In this document: positions 1 through 12,408 of the stretch, one piece after another | How positions within the stretch are numbered: the stretch's first letter is position 1 | Layout: each line of letters opens with the position of its first letter | Assembly (NCBI RefSeq): GCF_042956465.1 | Contig: NZ_JBIBGL010000003.1 | Location: forward strand, 124,001 to 188,000 | DNA: 64,000 bases | Direction of reading: 5' to 3' | Source: Embleya sp042956465 | GTDB lineage: Bacteria; Actinomycetota; Actinomycetes; Streptomycetales; Streptomycetaceae | Translations under genes and position numbers: made by a program | Notes under the pieces: model-generated | Told to the model about the DNA's origin: nothing | The model's database searches: none | What the model saw: the letters and a program-made list of their open reading frames with translations, nothing else

Positions 1-2413
1 TCGCGCTGGTGGGCAGGAACCCGCCCGCCTCGTTCAGCGGGTTGGACGCGGTGCCCGGCAACGCCTTGTCGATGCCCTCGAACGGCGCGGCCGCGCCGAC
101 CACCCCGGTGGCGCCGTTGGTCGCCGACCGGTCGTACGCGCCCAGCCAGTACTGGGTGAAGTCGTCCGAGACGATCAGGCAGTCGCCCGCCGGGTCGGCG
201 GTGACCTTGCAGGGCTGGTCCGGGTGGCCGTTGAGGCCGTAGTAGATGCCGCCGCCCGCCGCGCTGCGCAGGGGGCCGTAGTAGCCCGCGGTCTCACCGA
301 GGTAGGCCAGCTTGCCGCCCTCGTTGAGGAAGTCGCGCACGTTCACGGTCAGATCCTGGACCGCGGGGGTGACCTGCGCGTCCCGCACCGGCCGGCCGCG
401 GAAGTCGGTGACCTCCCGGGCCGCGTCCTGGGTCAGTCGGTTGTCGCCGAGGTACCAGAACACGCCCTTGAAGTGCGAGAGCACGCCGAGGTGGTGCGGT
501 GTACCGAGCCTGTCCACGTCGTACACGGCCGCCTTGATGCCATTGGCCGCCAACGCGTCCACATACTGCTGGGCGTACTTGGGGCCGACCGTGTTCGGCG
601 GGTAGGTCGGGTTGACACCCTTGTAGTCCTCGTTGGCCAGGACCAGCGTCTCGGTCTTCTCGGCGATGCCGCTCTCCACCGTGAAGGTGAAGCGGTCACT
701 GGCAACCTTGCCGGTGCCGGCCTTGTCGCCGGTGAACCACACCTCGATCCGGTCACCGGTGCGCACGTTCTTGATGTCGCCCCGGTATTCGGCGTAGTAG
801 GCCGAGCCCTGCTCGCCGTACCGCTCGCCGCCCTTCCACTCCTTGACGCCCGCGGTCTTGGCCGGGCCACCGTTGACGCGGTAGTTGAGTTTGCGGTTGG
901 TCAGCGAGCGCTTGGCGATCACCGCGACGGTCTGATCGTCGTGGTCCTCGGCATAGGAGTGCTCGAACCGGTCGGCCACCAGGTCGGGGGCCTTGCGACC
1001 GACCGAGGAGACCGGATCGTCCGGGTCCTTGGCCGACTTGGCCACCGACAGCGCGAACGCCCGGTTCTTGGCGTACTCCATCCCGACCAACGTCTCGTCG
1101 TTCGGGAATTCGAAGATGCTGCCGCAGTTGTCCTCCGTGTACGGGTCGTCCGGCAGGTAGCCGGCGGCCGTCACGCACGTGGACATCTCCGGGGTGAACG
1201 ACAACGTCTTGTACGCCTCGTTCATCTGTCCGTCGGTGTCACCGTTGGTCACGTACAGCTCGGCGGACAGGTCCGGGTCGTAGTCCGGGACCGCCGGGTG
1301 CGCGTCGTCGCCCGCGAGCGCGATCATGATCTGGTCGTCGGGGCTGGGCGTGGCCACCTGCGAGCCGACGCCGTACAGGATCAGCTGCGCGGCGGAGTGG
1401 TAGTTGACCACGAACTCCGCCTTGATGTGCTTGGCGAAGCCCTCGATCGCCCGGGTCTCCGGCTCGGAGGAGGGCGCGGGCCCCCGGTAGGTCTCGTTCA
1501 GCGGGTCGGGCGAGGAACCCTCGTTGTCGTAACCCCACTTGTAGTCGAAGTTGCGGTTGAGGTCGACACCGTCGCCGGCGGTGATCACACCGTCGCCGTT
1601 GTTGTCGCGCAGGTTCTTGCGCCACAACCGCTGGTCCGTCTCGAAGGTCCAGTCGTAGCCGTCGGGGTTGGCCGAGACCACGAACCACAGCTCGTTGTCC
1701 GAGACCAGCTTGGTGGCCTCGTCGTCCTTGCCGTAGCCCTCCACGTAGTGGTGCACGAGCCGGCGGGTCATCTCCGGCGTGATCCACTCACGGGCGTGCT
1801 GGTTGGACATGTACAACACGCCGGGCTTGGAGCCGTCGGCACTGGTGCGGACGTTCTTGGTCACCTTGACCGCGAGAATGTCCTGACCGAGCACGGTCTT
1901 GCCGATGCTGACGGTCTTGGCGATGTCGGGGTGGTCCTTGGCGAGCTGGACCAGCTCCGCGCCGAGGCCGTTGGGGCCGCTGTACTTGCGGAAGACGCCC
2001 GCGTCGGCCGCGGCCGATCGCTTCTGCGCCCGGGACTTGGCCTCCACGGAGATGCCGGCGGCACGCAGCTTGGCGGCCTGGGCATCGCTCAGGATCACCT
2101 CCAGCCGGGCCTTGCCGTCGGCGGACTTGGTGGTCCGGGTCTCGTGCCGGTCCACGCCCAGGTCGAAGATCTGCTTCACCTGTGCCGCGTCGGCTGTGAT
2201 CGTGTAGGACTGCGGACCTGCTTCGCCCGCCGGAGGAAGTTTCGCTTCCGGCGGTGCGCTGGTCACTTCGGGGTACGAGACCGGATTGTCGGCGGGTGCC
2301 GCGGTGCTCGCCGGCGCTGCGGTCAACAGACCGAGCGCCAGTGAGAGCGCCGCGATCCCCGTGGTGCCGATCCGGACTCGTGTGGTGGTGCCCCTGGAAC
2401 GATGACGCCTCAT
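1..2413 (-). CDS. Secreted M14 zinc carboxypeptidase (3' end cut by window edge)
   Basis: Extracellular metallocarboxypeptidase of family M14. The frame opens at an ATG at 2413 and stays open to base 1, so about 804 residues are visible and the C-terminus is missing. An Arg-rich start and a hydrophobic stretch (about residues 17-33, ending near APASTAA) form a Sec signal peptide, followed by a propeptide-like region. Zinc ligands H206 and E209 lie in NQHAREW; H339 (VNYHSAA) is the probable third ligand; DLNRNFD at 284-290 is the substrate-binding segment; E409 (FTPEM) is the catalytic Glu. Roughly 380 residues follow the peptidase core and are not assigned. All catalytic residues are present, so it should be active outside the cell. 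Confidence 0.9.
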   Translation of the reverse strand, partial: MRRHRSRGTTTRVRIGTTGIAALSLALGLLTAAPASTAAPADNPVSYPEVTSAPPEAKLPPAGEAGPQSYTITADAAQVKQIFDLGVDRHETRTTKSADGKARLEVILSDAQAAKLRAAGISVEAKSRAQKRSAAADAGVFRKYSGPNGLGAELVQLAKDHPDIAKTVSIGKTVLGQDILAVKVTKNVRTSADGSKPGVLYMSNQHAREWITPEMTRRLVHHYVEGYGKDDEATKLVSDNELWFVVSANPDGYDWTFETDQRLWRKNLRDNNGDGVITAGDGVDLNRNFDYKWGYDNEGSSPDPLNETYRGPAPSSEPETRAIEGFAKHIKAEFVVNYHSAAQLILYGVGSQVATPSPDDQIMIALAGDDAHPAVPDYDPDLSAELYVTNGDTDGQMNEAYKTLSFTPEMSTCVTAAGYLPDDPYTEDNCGSIFEFPNDETLVGMEYAKNRAFALSVAKSAKDPDDPVSSVGRKAPDLVADRFEHSYAEDHDDQTVAVIAKRSLTNRKLNYRVNGGPAKTAGVKEWKGGERYGEQGSAYYAEYRGDIKNVRTGDRIEVWFTGDKAGTGKVASDRFTFTVESGIAEKTETLVLANEDYKGVNPTYPPNTVGPKYAQQYVDALAANGIKAAVYDVDRLGTPHHLGVLSHFKGVFWYLGDNRLTQDAAREVTDFRGRPVRDAQVTPAVQDLTVNVRDFLNEGGKLAYLGETAGYYGPLRSAAGGGIYYGLNGHPDQPCKVTADPAGDCLIVSDDFTQYWLGAYDRSATNGATGVVGAAAPFEGIDKALPGTASNPLNEAGGFLPTSA

Positions 2414-2592
2414 CGACCCCCCAGTCGTGGGTTCGGCGTGCATAGGGACGGCGCAAAACCACGACCTCAAGGTACGGAACGTGACTCCTGCGCCCGGGTG
2501 TTGCGCATGCTACGGCAACTACCGTGTGGTACACGAGACCTGACGCACGGTCATATTCGGTCAACGCTACGCGCAGAGATTCCGCATTGTGA

Positions 2593-3837
2593 TCAGAACC
2601 AGTCGGGACACCACGGTTCGCGCGGCGTCCGCAGCAGCGCCTCGGCCCGCTCCGCCGCACCGGGTGTGCGCTCGGAGATCCGGCCGGTCACCGCGAGCCG
2701 CACCGGCGAGCCCGCACCCAGGTACAGCGCCCCCAGCGTCGAGGCGTCCAGGACCAGATCCGCGGGGTCACCGGTCGGCACACACCGCGCCTGCTCGGCC
2801 GCGCCGTCGATCGCGAACCGTCCCGCCGCATAACCCAGATCGTCGTGCACCTCGACCACGATCCGATCGCGCGCGCCGTAGGTGCGTGCCGAGAACGCGG
2901 CGGGCGCGTCCAGGATCCGTGCCCACACGAAGTCCCGACGCGACTGCGTGGTGATCGCCCGCGGATCCTGCACGAGCAGCGGCAACAACTCGTCGGGACT
3001 GCGGTCGGCACCCTCGACCCGGTTGACGTAGTCGACGTTCGCGCAGAACCGCCACAGCGCGATCTCGGCCGCCGGGGTGAGCGCGATGAGCGAGTCCACG
3101 GTCAGCGTGACCTTGGGCACGAACTCGTCCCAGTGGTCGTCGGTGCGATAGCCGACCAGGCCGGCGACCTTGCCGGACGGATCGCGGTACACCGCGTGGA
3201 AGCGCGGCGGGGTCGGGCTCATCGGCGAGGGCTCCAGCCCGGTGTACATCTGCCACCACATCGCGGTGCGCTCGATCGCCCCGGCCCGCTGTCGACGGAA
3301 CTCCTCGTGCAGCGGCGGCCCGACCTCGGCCACCTCCTCGGGGGTGGCCAGCTCGATCCGGGCCCCGGCCTCGACCGGCGCGTCCGGCGCGAAGTCGGTG
3401 CGCAGCGTGTCCAGGGTGAACTTCTGGTACTCGGTGGCCACGCCGAAGCCGAACCGACCGTAGATCCGGTACTCGGCGGCGATCAGGATGGCCACCGACT
3501 CGCCGCGCGCGGCGGCGTCCGCCAGATCCAGGCCCATCATCTTCGTGAGCAGGCCCTGCCGGCGGTGCGTCGGCGAGACGGTGACGTTGGTGATCGCCGA
3601 CGCCGGGACTATCGCCCCGCCGGGCACGGTCAGACCGGTGGCGAAGCTGCGGAAGGTGCCGACGCAGCGACCGCCGTCGAAGGCTCCGCGGGTCCGGGCG
3701 AAGTCGGCCCGTTCGCGCCAGTGCTCGATCCGCTTCTCCCGGTTCTCCTTGGTGTCGTCCGGCACCCGGAGAAAACCGATGCCGACGGCGGCGGTCCAGG
3801 GGATGATGTCTTCTTCGCCGATCGTGCGGATTTCCAC
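2593..3837 (-). CDS. Eis-like GNAT N-acetyltransferase
   Basis: Acetyl-CoA-dependent N-acetyltransferase of the Eis type, 414 residues, the size of mycobacterial Eis. The acetyl-CoA loop VTVSPTHRRQGLLTKM is at 85-100. Tyr126 in IYGRFGFG matches the general-acid Tyr of Eis even in number, and the chain ends in Phe (PDWF), like Eis, whose C-terminal carboxylate is catalytic. GTG at 3837 is preferred because GGAAGGA lies nine bases upstream; a longer frame from 3879 lacks a better site. Eis enzymes acetylate aminoglycosides or lysines; the substrate here is unknown. The gene stands alone between the M14 peptidase and whiA. Confidence 0.85.
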   Translation of the reverse strand: MEIRTIGEEDIIPWTAAVGIGFLRVPDDTKENREKRIEHWRERADFARTRGAFDGGRCVGTFRSFATGLTVPGGAIVPASAITNVTVSPTHRRQGLLTKMMGLDLADAAARGESVAILIAAEYRIYGRFGFGVATEYQKFTLDTLRTDFAPDAPVEAGARIELATPEEVAEVGPPLHEEFRRQRAGAIERTAMWWQMYTGLEPSPMSPTPPRFHAVYRDPSGKVAGLVGYRTDDHWDEFVPKVTLTVDSLIALTPAAEIALWRFCANVDYVNRVEGADRSPDELLPLLVQDPRAITTQSRRDFVWARILDAPAAFSARTYGARDRIVVEVHDDLGYAAGRFAIDGAAEQARCVPTGDPADLVLDASTLGALYLGAGSPVRLAVTGRISERTPGAAERAEALLRTPREPWCPDWF

Positions 3838-3941
3838 TGCGGTGGTTCCTTCCTCGCATGCGCGGCCTTCTCCCGACAACGGACGAAGGCGCCGACCCGG
3901 AGACCCTATGTCTCACGGTTCGACGCCTTCGAATTGTTTTC

Positions 3942-3957
3942 GCCGGCGCACGCCGGC
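3942..3957 (-). terminator. Short hairpin after whiA
   Basis: GCCGGC, a four-base loop and GCCGGC lie 12 bp after the whiA stop. The stem is short and has no U-run in the minus direction, so it is at best a weak terminator. Confidence 0.3.
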
Positions 3958-3968
3958 CCCTGGGCCGG

Positions 3969-4949
3969 TCAGGACACGAGTATGTCCACCGACAGGCCGG
4001 CATCGGTGCCGGGCATGCCCAGTTCGCCCGCGCGCTTGTCGGCCATCGCCAGCAGCCGGCGGATCCGACCCGCGACCGCGTCCTTGGTCAGCGGCGGCTC
4101 GGCCAGCCCGCCCAATTCCTCCAGGGACGCCTGCTTGTGGTCGAGCCGCAGCTTGCCGGCCGCGGCCAGGTGCTCCGGGACCTCCTCGCCGAGGATCTCC
4201 AGGGCCCGCTGCACCCGCGCGCCCGCCGCCACGGCCGCGCGGGCCGAGCGGCGCAGGTTCGCGTCGTCGAAGTTGGCCAGCCGGTTCGCGGTCGCCCGCA
4301 CCTCGCGGCGCATCCGCCGCTCCTCCCAGGCCAGCACGCTCTCGTGCGCACCGAGCCGGGTGAGCAGCGCGCCGATCGCGTCGCCGTCGCGGACCACCAC
4401 CCGGTCCACGCCGCGCACCTCGCGCGACTTGGCCGCCAGACCGAGCCGACGGGCCGCGCCGACCAGCGCGAGGGCCGCCTCCGAACCGGGGCAGGTCACC
4501 TCCAGGGCCGAGGAGCGGCCGGGCTCGGTGAGCGAGCCGTGCGCCAGGAACGCGCCGCGCCAGGCGGCCTCCGCGTCACACGTCGCACCGGAGACGACCT
4601 GCGGCGGCAGGCCCCGCACCGGACGCCCGCGGGCATCCAGCAACCCGGTCTGCCTGGCCAGCTGGTCGCCGCCGACCGCGACCCGCACCACGTACCGACT
4701 GCCGCGCCGCAGGCCGCCGGGGGCCACCACGACCAGGTCCGAGCTGTGCCCGTAGACCTCCAGGATGTCCTTGCGCAGGCGGCGCGCGGCCATCGCCGTG
4801 TCCAACTCCGCCTCGATGACGATTCGCCCGCCCACGATGTGCAGTCCGCCCGCGAAGCGCAAGAGCGCGGAGACCTCCGCCTTGCGACAGCACGACCGGG
4901 TGACCGGGAGGCGGCTGAGCTCGTCCTTCACTGCTGCCGTCATCGCCAT
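3969..4949 (-). CDS. whiA: WhiA sporulation regulator
   Basis: DNA-binding regulator needed for sporulation septation in streptomycetes, where it acts with WhiB. The 326-residue protein has the WhiA layout: an N-terminal degenerate LAGLIDADG-type fold (VSGATCDAEAAWRGAFLAHG about 115-135) and a C-terminal helix-turn-helix region (PPLTKDAVAGRIRRLLAMAD about 285-304). The N-terminus MAMTAAVKDEL and the block TRLGAHESVLAWEERR are signature sequence. The LAGLIDADG acidic residues are not kept, as expected for a protein without nuclease activity. The start overlaps the yvcK stop by 10 bp, indicating translational coupling in a uvrC-rapZ-yvcK-whiA operon. Confidence 0.97.
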   Translation of the reverse strand: MAMTAAVKDELSRLPVTRSCCRKAEVSALLRFAGGLHIVGGRIVIEAELDTAMAARRLRKDILEVYGHSSDLVVVAPGGLRRGSRYVVRVAVGGDQLARQTGLLDARGRPVRGLPPQVVSGATCDAEAAWRGAFLAHGSLTEPGRSSALEVTCPGSEAALALVGAARRLGLAAKSREVRGVDRVVVRDGDAIGALLTRLGAHESVLAWEERRMRREVRATANRLANFDDANLRRSARAAVAAGARVQRALEILGEEVPEHLAAAGKLRLDHKQASLEELGGLAEPPLTKDAVAGRIRRLLAMADKRAGELGMPGTDAGLSVDILVS

Positions 4950-5905
4950 GGAGCGATCCTTTCACGATCGACGAAGATCCGGCCGTAGGCTGCGGCCAAC
5001 CGTTCGGGGTCGTGTCGCGCGGTGCCGTCGACCGCCGAAACGGGGGCCAGGTGGACGTGTCCACCGAGCGCCGCCGTGGCCCGTTCCAGGCCCGGTACGT
5101 CCTCCACACGGTCGCGGTCGCCGAGGACGATGTCAAAGGTCAGTCCGGGAGCGTGGGCGGCCAGCACCTCCAGGTGCTGCTGCGGCGAGAAACCCGCCGT
5201 CTCGCCCGGCTGCGGGGCCAGATTCAGCGCGAGCAGCCGCCTGGCCTTGGTCTCCACCAGGGCCGTCGCCAACTCGGGAACGAGCAGGTGGGGCAGCACC
5301 GAGGTGAACCACGAACCGGGCCCGACAACCACCCAATCGGCGTCACGAACCGCCGCGACCGCCTCCGGCACGGCGGGCGGATCACTGGGCAGCAGCCGGA
5401 TTCCGCGCACGTCGCCCGGCGTCACCGCGACCTGCGCCTGCCCGCGCACGACGGACATCTCGTTCGGCCGGGCCGGGTCGTGCCCGGCCACGTCCGCCTC
5501 GATGTCCAACGGGACCGCCGACATCGGCAGCACCCGCCCGTGCGCGCCGAGGAGGCGACCCATCCAGTCCAGGGCCGCGATCGGATCGTCCATCAGTTCC
5601 CACAGGCCGACCAGGAGCAGGTTGCCGACCGCGTGCCCGTTCAGCTCGCCCTCACGGCGGAACCGGTGCTGGATGACCCGGCTCCAGGTCACCCCCCACT
5701 CGTCGTCGCCGCACAGCGCGGCCAGCGCCATCCGCAGATCGCCGGGCGGCAGCACGCCCAGGTCCTTGCGCAACCGCCCGCTGGAGCCGCCGTCGTCGGC
5801 GACCGTGACGATCGCCGTCAGTTCGTCGGTGAGCCTGCGCAGTGCCGCCAGCGAAGCCGAGAGCCCGTGTCCGCCGCCCAAGGCGACCACCTTGGGGCCG
5901 CTCAT
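4940..5905 (-). CDS. yvcK: YvcK-family gluconeogenesis/cell-shape factor
   Basis: Rossmann-fold protein of the YvcK/CofD-like family, 321 residues, which binds UDP-sugars and is linked to carbon metabolism and wall synthesis in other bacteria. It shows the N-terminal GGGHGLSASLAALR motif (10-23), VADDGGSSGRLR (35-46) and the central NGHAVGNLLLVGL block (about 89-101). It overlaps rapZ by four bases (ATGA) and whiA by ten, the conserved rapZ-yvcK-whiA order of Gram-positive bacteria. Sequence identity of the family is clear; the exact role in this organism is inferred. Confidence 0.95.
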   Translation of the reverse strand: MSGPKVVALGGGHGLSASLAALRRLTDELTAIVTVADDGGSSGRLRKDLGVLPPGDLRMALAALCGDDEWGVTWSRVIQHRFRREGELNGHAVGNLLLVGLWELMDDPIAALDWMGRLLGAHGRVLPMSAVPLDIEADVAGHDPARPNEMSVVRGQAQVAVTPGDVRGIRLLPSDPPAVPEAVAAVRDADWVVVGPGSWFTSVLPHLLVPELATALVETKARRLLALNLAPQPGETAGFSPQQHLEVLAAHAPGLTFDIVLGDRDRVEDVPGLERATAALGGHVHLAPVSAVDGTARHDPERLAAAYGRIFVDRERIAPWR

Positions 5906-6795
5906 TCCCTGCCCATGTCGCGGTGCACGAGCACGGTGTCCAGGCCGTCCTCGGTGAGCCGGCGGGCCAGTCGTTCGGCCATCGCCACACTGCGGTGCTT
6001 GCCACCGGTACAGCCCACCGCGAGCGTCACATAGCGCTTGCCCTCGCGACGGTAGCCCTCGGTGACGATGTGCAGCAGCTCGGCGTACCGGTCCAGGAAC
6101 TCCTTGGCGCCGGGCTGGTCGAACACGTACCGGCTGACCGCCTCGTCCATGCCGGTGTGCGGGCGCAGCTCCGGGATCCAGTGCGGGTTGGGCAGGAAGC
6201 GGCAGTCGACGACCAGGTCGGCGTCCACCGGCAGGCCGTACTTGAAGCCGAAGGACATCACCGTGGCGCGCAGCTGCGGCTCGCCGGAACCGGCGAACCG
6301 GTCGTCCATCCGCGCACGCAGCTGGTGCACGTTGATGTCGGACGTGTCGATCACCAGGTCGGCCTCGCCGCGCAGCTCGCGCAGCAGTTCGCGCTCGCGG
6401 GCGATGCCGTCCGGGATGCGCCCGTCGCCCTGGAGCGGGTGCGGCCGGCGCACGCCCTCGAAGCGCCGCACCAGGACGTCGTCGGCGGCCTCCAGGAAGA
6501 CGATCCGACGCACCACGCCGGCCGCGTCCAGCTCGCTCAGCGCCGAGCGCAGGTCGTCGAAGAAAGTCCGGCCGCGCACGTCGACGACGACCGCTATCCG
6601 CGCGACCGCGCCCTGGGTCCGCGCGCCGAGGTCGACCATCGCCGGGATCAGCGACGGCGGCAGATTGTCCACCACGAACCAGCCGAGGTCCTCCATGCCC
6701 TTGGCGGCGGTGCTGCGACCGGCGCCGGACATGCCGGAGATGATCACCAACTCCGGGGTGCCCTCGACCGCCGTACTCGTGACCTCGGTACTCAT
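5902..6795 (-). CDS. rapZ: RapZ-family nucleotide-binding protein
   Basis: P-loop protein of the RapZ/YvcJ family, 297 residues. In enterobacteria RapZ is an RNA adaptor controlling glucosamine-6-phosphate synthase; in Gram-positives its role is less clear and it hydrolyses nucleotides. Walker A is GMSGAGRS at 21-28; the family block VVDNLPPSLI follows, and the C-terminal YVTLAVGCTGGKHRSV element is intact. ATG 6795 is chosen over an upstream in-frame start at 6819 because GGGGGG sits four bases before it. The start is 24 bp after the uvrC stop and the 3' end overlaps yvcK. Confidence 0.95.
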   Translation of the reverse strand: MSTEVTSTAVEGTPELVIISGMSGAGRSTAAKGMEDLGWFVVDNLPPSLIPAMVDLGARTQGAVARIAVVVDVRGRTFFDDLRSALSELDAAGVVRRIVFLEAADDVLVRRFEGVRRPHPLQGDGRIPDGIARERELLRELRGEADLVIDTSDINVHQLRARMDDRFAGSGEPQLRATVMSFGFKYGLPVDADLVVDCRFLPNPHWIPELRPHTGMDEAVSRYVFDQPGAKEFLDRYAELLHIVTEGYRREGKRYVTLAVGCTGGKHRSVAMAERLARRLTEDGLDTVLVHRDMGRE

Positions 6796-6819
6796 GCGTC
6801 CCCCCGGTGCGTACCGCAC

Positions 6820-8916
6820 CTACGGCTGGGCGAGTTCAACGCTTCCTCCTGCTGGTTCCTGCCTCGGGGGTACAACCGGGACCGCCTCGTCGGCATCGAC
6901 GGCCTCGTCGACTACAACGTCGGCGTCGTCTTCAATGATCTCGCCCGTCGCGGTGTTCACCGCCGGTGCCGAGGGCGCCCGCGTGGCGAGCGCCGCCACG
7001 ATCGCCGCCGCGGTGGCGCGGCCGATGCCGGGCACCTCGGTGATCTGCTCGATGCCGGCCGCGCGCAGTCGCTTGAGCGAGCCGAAGTGGGCGAGCACCG
7101 CCTTGCGGCGGGTCGCGCCCAGCCCCGGAACGTCGTCGAGCGCACTGGCCGTCATCGCCTTGGACCGCTTGGACCGGTGGTAGGTGATCGCGAAGCGGTG
7201 CGCCTCGTCCCGGATCCGCTGGAGCATCAGCAGCGCCTCGCCGCTGCTGCGCGGGAGCACGACCGGGTCGTCCTCACCGGGCACCCACACCTCTTCGAGC
7301 CGCTTGGCCAGCCCGCACACGGTGACGTCGACCACGCCGGCCTCCTCCAGGGCCCGCACGGCGGCGGCGACCTGGGGTTGCCCGCCGTCGACCACGATCA
7401 GCTGCGGCGGATAGGCAAAGCGCTTGGGCCGGCCGGTCTCCGGGTCGATCGGGCCGGTGTTCTCCGCGCCGTCCGCGTCCTCGGCACCGGCCACCGCCGC
7501 GTCGGCGGCCGCGTCGCGCGCGAGATCGGACTTGTAGCGCCTGAACCGCCGGGTCAGCACCTCGTGCATCGCCCTCGGGTCGTCCTGGCCCTCGAAGGTC
7601 TTGATCGCGAACCGCCGGTACTCGCTCTTGCGCGGCAGCCCGTCCTCGAAGACCACCATCGAGGCGACCACCTCGGTGCCCTGCAGATGCGAGATGTCGA
7701 AGCACTCGATGCGCAGCGGCGCGGTGTCCATGTCCAGCGCCTCGGCCAGTTGCTGGAGCGCGAGCGAGCGGGCGGTCAGGTCGCCGGCCCGGCGCAGCTT
7801 GTGCAGGTTCAGCGCCTGTGCGGCGTTGCGTTGCACGGTCTCCTGGAGCGACTTCTTGTCGCCGCGCTGCGGCACCCGCAGTTCCACCCTGGCGCCGCGC
7901 AGCTCGCACAGCCACTGGCCGAGCGCCGCGGTGTCCGCCGGCAGCGCGGGCACGAGCACCTCGCGCGGCACGGCCTCGCCGCGCTGCTCGCCGTAGAGCT
8001 GCTGGAGGAAGTGTTCGACCAGGTCGGCGGTGTCCACGTCCTCGACCCGCTCGGTGACCCAGCCGCGCTGTCCGCGCACCCGGCCGCCGCGCACGTGGAA
8101 GATCTGGACCGCGACCTCCAGTTCGTCCTCGGCCAGCGCGATCACGTCCGCGTCGGTGCCGTCGCCGAAGACGATCGCGTTCTTCTCCAGGGCCCGGGTC
8201 AGCGCCGTTATGTCGTCCCGCAGCCGGGCCGCCTTCTCGTACTCCATCGCCTGCGCGGCCTGCTTCATCTCCCGCTCGACGCGCTTGATGTAGGGCCCGG
8301 TGCGGCCGGCCATGAACTCGCAGAAGTCCTCGGCGAGCGCGCGGTGGTCCTCGGCGGAGATCTTCCCGGTGCACGGCGCCGCGCATTTGCCGATGTAGCC
8401 GAGCAGACACGGGCGGCCGACCTGGCGGGCGTTCTTGAACACGCCGGCCGAACACGTGCGCACCGGGAACACCCGCAGCAGCAGGTCGAGCGTCTCGCGG
8501 ATGGCCCACGCGTGCCCGTACGGCCCGAAGTAGCGCACACCCTTGCGGTGCGGGCCGCGCATCACCTGGGCACGCGGGAATTCCTCGTCGAGCGTCACCG
8601 CGAGCGAGGGATAGCTCTTGTCGTCGCGGTATTTGACGTTGAAGCGCGGGTCGAACTCCTTGATCCAGGAGTACTCCAGCTGGAGCGCCTCGACCTCGGT
8701 GCCGACCACGGTCCAGTCCACCGCCGCGGCGGTGGTGACCATGGTCTGGGTGCGCGGGTGCAGGTGGGCCAGGTCCTGGAAGTAGGACGAGAGCCGGGCG
8801 CGCAGGTTCTTCGCCTTGCCGACGTAGACGACGCGCCCGTGCTCGTCGCTGAACCGGTACACACCGGGCGACGTCGGGATCTGGCCGGGCGCGGGCCGGT
8901 ACGACGACGGGTCCAT
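6820..8916 (-). CDS. uvrC: UvrC, excinuclease ABC subunit C
   Basis: Makes both incisions in nucleotide excision repair after UvrB loading. The 698 residues hold a GIY-YIG nuclease domain (about 14-92, with GVYRF and VYVGKAKNLR), a cysteine region (CLLGYIGKCAAPC), a UVR motif that contacts UvrB (about 205-240), an RNase H-like nuclease domain (ECFDISHLQG through IVVDGGQPQV, about 390-540) and a helix-hairpin-helix pair (DVPGLGATRRKAV and EVPGIGRATAAAI, about 607-655). An acidic tail of about 40 residues ends the protein. It heads the uvrC-rapZ-yvcK-whiA run; uvrA and uvrB are both in this window but in separate units. Confidence 0.98.
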   Translation of the reverse strand: MDPSSYRPAPGQIPTSPGVYRFSDEHGRVVYVGKAKNLRARLSSYFQDLAHLHPRTQTMVTTAAAVDWTVVGTEVEALQLEYSWIKEFDPRFNVKYRDDKSYPSLAVTLDEEFPRAQVMRGPHRKGVRYFGPYGHAWAIRETLDLLLRVFPVRTCSAGVFKNARQVGRPCLLGYIGKCAAPCTGKISAEDHRALAEDFCEFMAGRTGPYIKRVEREMKQAAQAMEYEKAARLRDDITALTRALEKNAIVFGDGTDADVIALAEDELEVAVQIFHVRGGRVRGQRGWVTERVEDVDTADLVEHFLQQLYGEQRGEAVPREVLVPALPADTAALGQWLCELRGARVELRVPQRGDKKSLQETVQRNAAQALNLHKLRRAGDLTARSLALQQLAEALDMDTAPLRIECFDISHLQGTEVVASMVVFEDGLPRKSEYRRFAIKTFEGQDDPRAMHEVLTRRFRRYKSDLARDAAADAAVAGAEDADGAENTGPIDPETGRPKRFAYPPQLIVVDGGQPQVAAAVRALEEAGVVDVTVCGLAKRLEEVWVPGEDDPVVLPRSSGEALLMLQRIRDEAHRFAITYHRSKRSKAMTASALDDVPGLGATRRKAVLAHFGSLKRLRAAGIEQITEVPGIGRATAAAIVAALATRAPSAPAVNTATGEIIEDDADVVVDEAVDADEAVPVVPPRQEPAGGSVELAQP

Positions 8917-8955
8917 TTCTCCACCCTATGTGCTGGCTCCAACAGATTTTTGCGG

Positions 8956-9432
8956 TCAACCCACGACGATCTCGCCGTTCGCGACCGTGACCGGCAGCGG
9001 CGTCAGGCCGCGCTTCGCGGGTCGGCGTACGACGGAGCCGTCGTTCATCGAGAACTGACTGCCGTGGCACTGGCACTGGATGACACCCTGGTCGACCTTG
9101 GTGACCAGACACCCCTGGTGCGGACAACGGGCGTCGAACGCCTTGTAATCGTCCTTGGCGGGCTGGGTCACCACGATCGAGGTGTCGGTGTAGACCTTGC
9201 CCTTGCCGACCTTCACATCCTCGGAGCGACCCACCGTGACCGGTCCGTCGAGCAGCTTCTTCTCGTGCGGCGACGCGGGCTGGTTCTCCGTGGTGCACGC
9301 GCTCAGGCCGAGTCCGGCGGCGCCGACCGCGCCGACCACCGCGGCCCCGCGCAGCAGGGTGCGCCGGTCCGGTCCGTGCTCGGCGACGCCTTCGCGCGCG
9401 GTCTCGGGCCGGGGCTGCTGCTGCGGGGTCAT
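8956..9432 (-). CDS. Tat-exported Rieske [2Fe-2S] lipoprotein
   Basis: Small redox protein of 158 residues predicted to sit on the outer face of the membrane. A twin-arginine signal (DRRTLLRG, Arg23-Arg24) leads into a hydrophobic core and a lipobox ending LSAC, with Cys46 as the lipidated residue. The cluster ligands are C103/H105 (CPHQGC) and C120/H123 (CQCHGSQF); C108 and C122 are the extra pair that forms the disulfide of cytochrome bc-type Rieske domains. ATG 9432 is chosen because the Tat signal follows it directly. It is a stand-alone Rieske protein; its electron partner is unknown. Confidence 0.93.
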   Translation of the reverse strand: MTPQQQPRPETAREGVAEHGPDRRTLLRGAAVVGAVGAAGLGLSACTTENQPASPHEKKLLDGPVTVGRSEDVKVGKGKVYTDTSIVVTQPAKDDYKAFDARCPHQGCLVTKVDQGVIQCQCHGSQFSMNDGSVVRRPAKRGLTPLPVTVANGEIVVG

Positions 9433-9534
9433 GCGGGATCTCCTCGTGAACGGTGACACCGGTGGCGTGGCCCGGACCGGCCACGCCACCGTGCGGCCGG
9501 TCAATCCTCGCACCCGGCCCGGACTGCGCTCACG

Positions 9535-12408
<2,874 letters not shown>

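Noticed and set aside
3969..4949. WhiA as an active LAGLIDADG homing nuclease
   Set aside because: Acidic catalytic residues are lost; WhiA is a known regulator with a domesticated fold.
5842..9456. Long plus-strand open frame across rapZ and uvrC
   Set aside because: Low-complexity Gly/Arg/His/Val composition typical of antisense reading; rapZ and uvrC are certain on the other strand.
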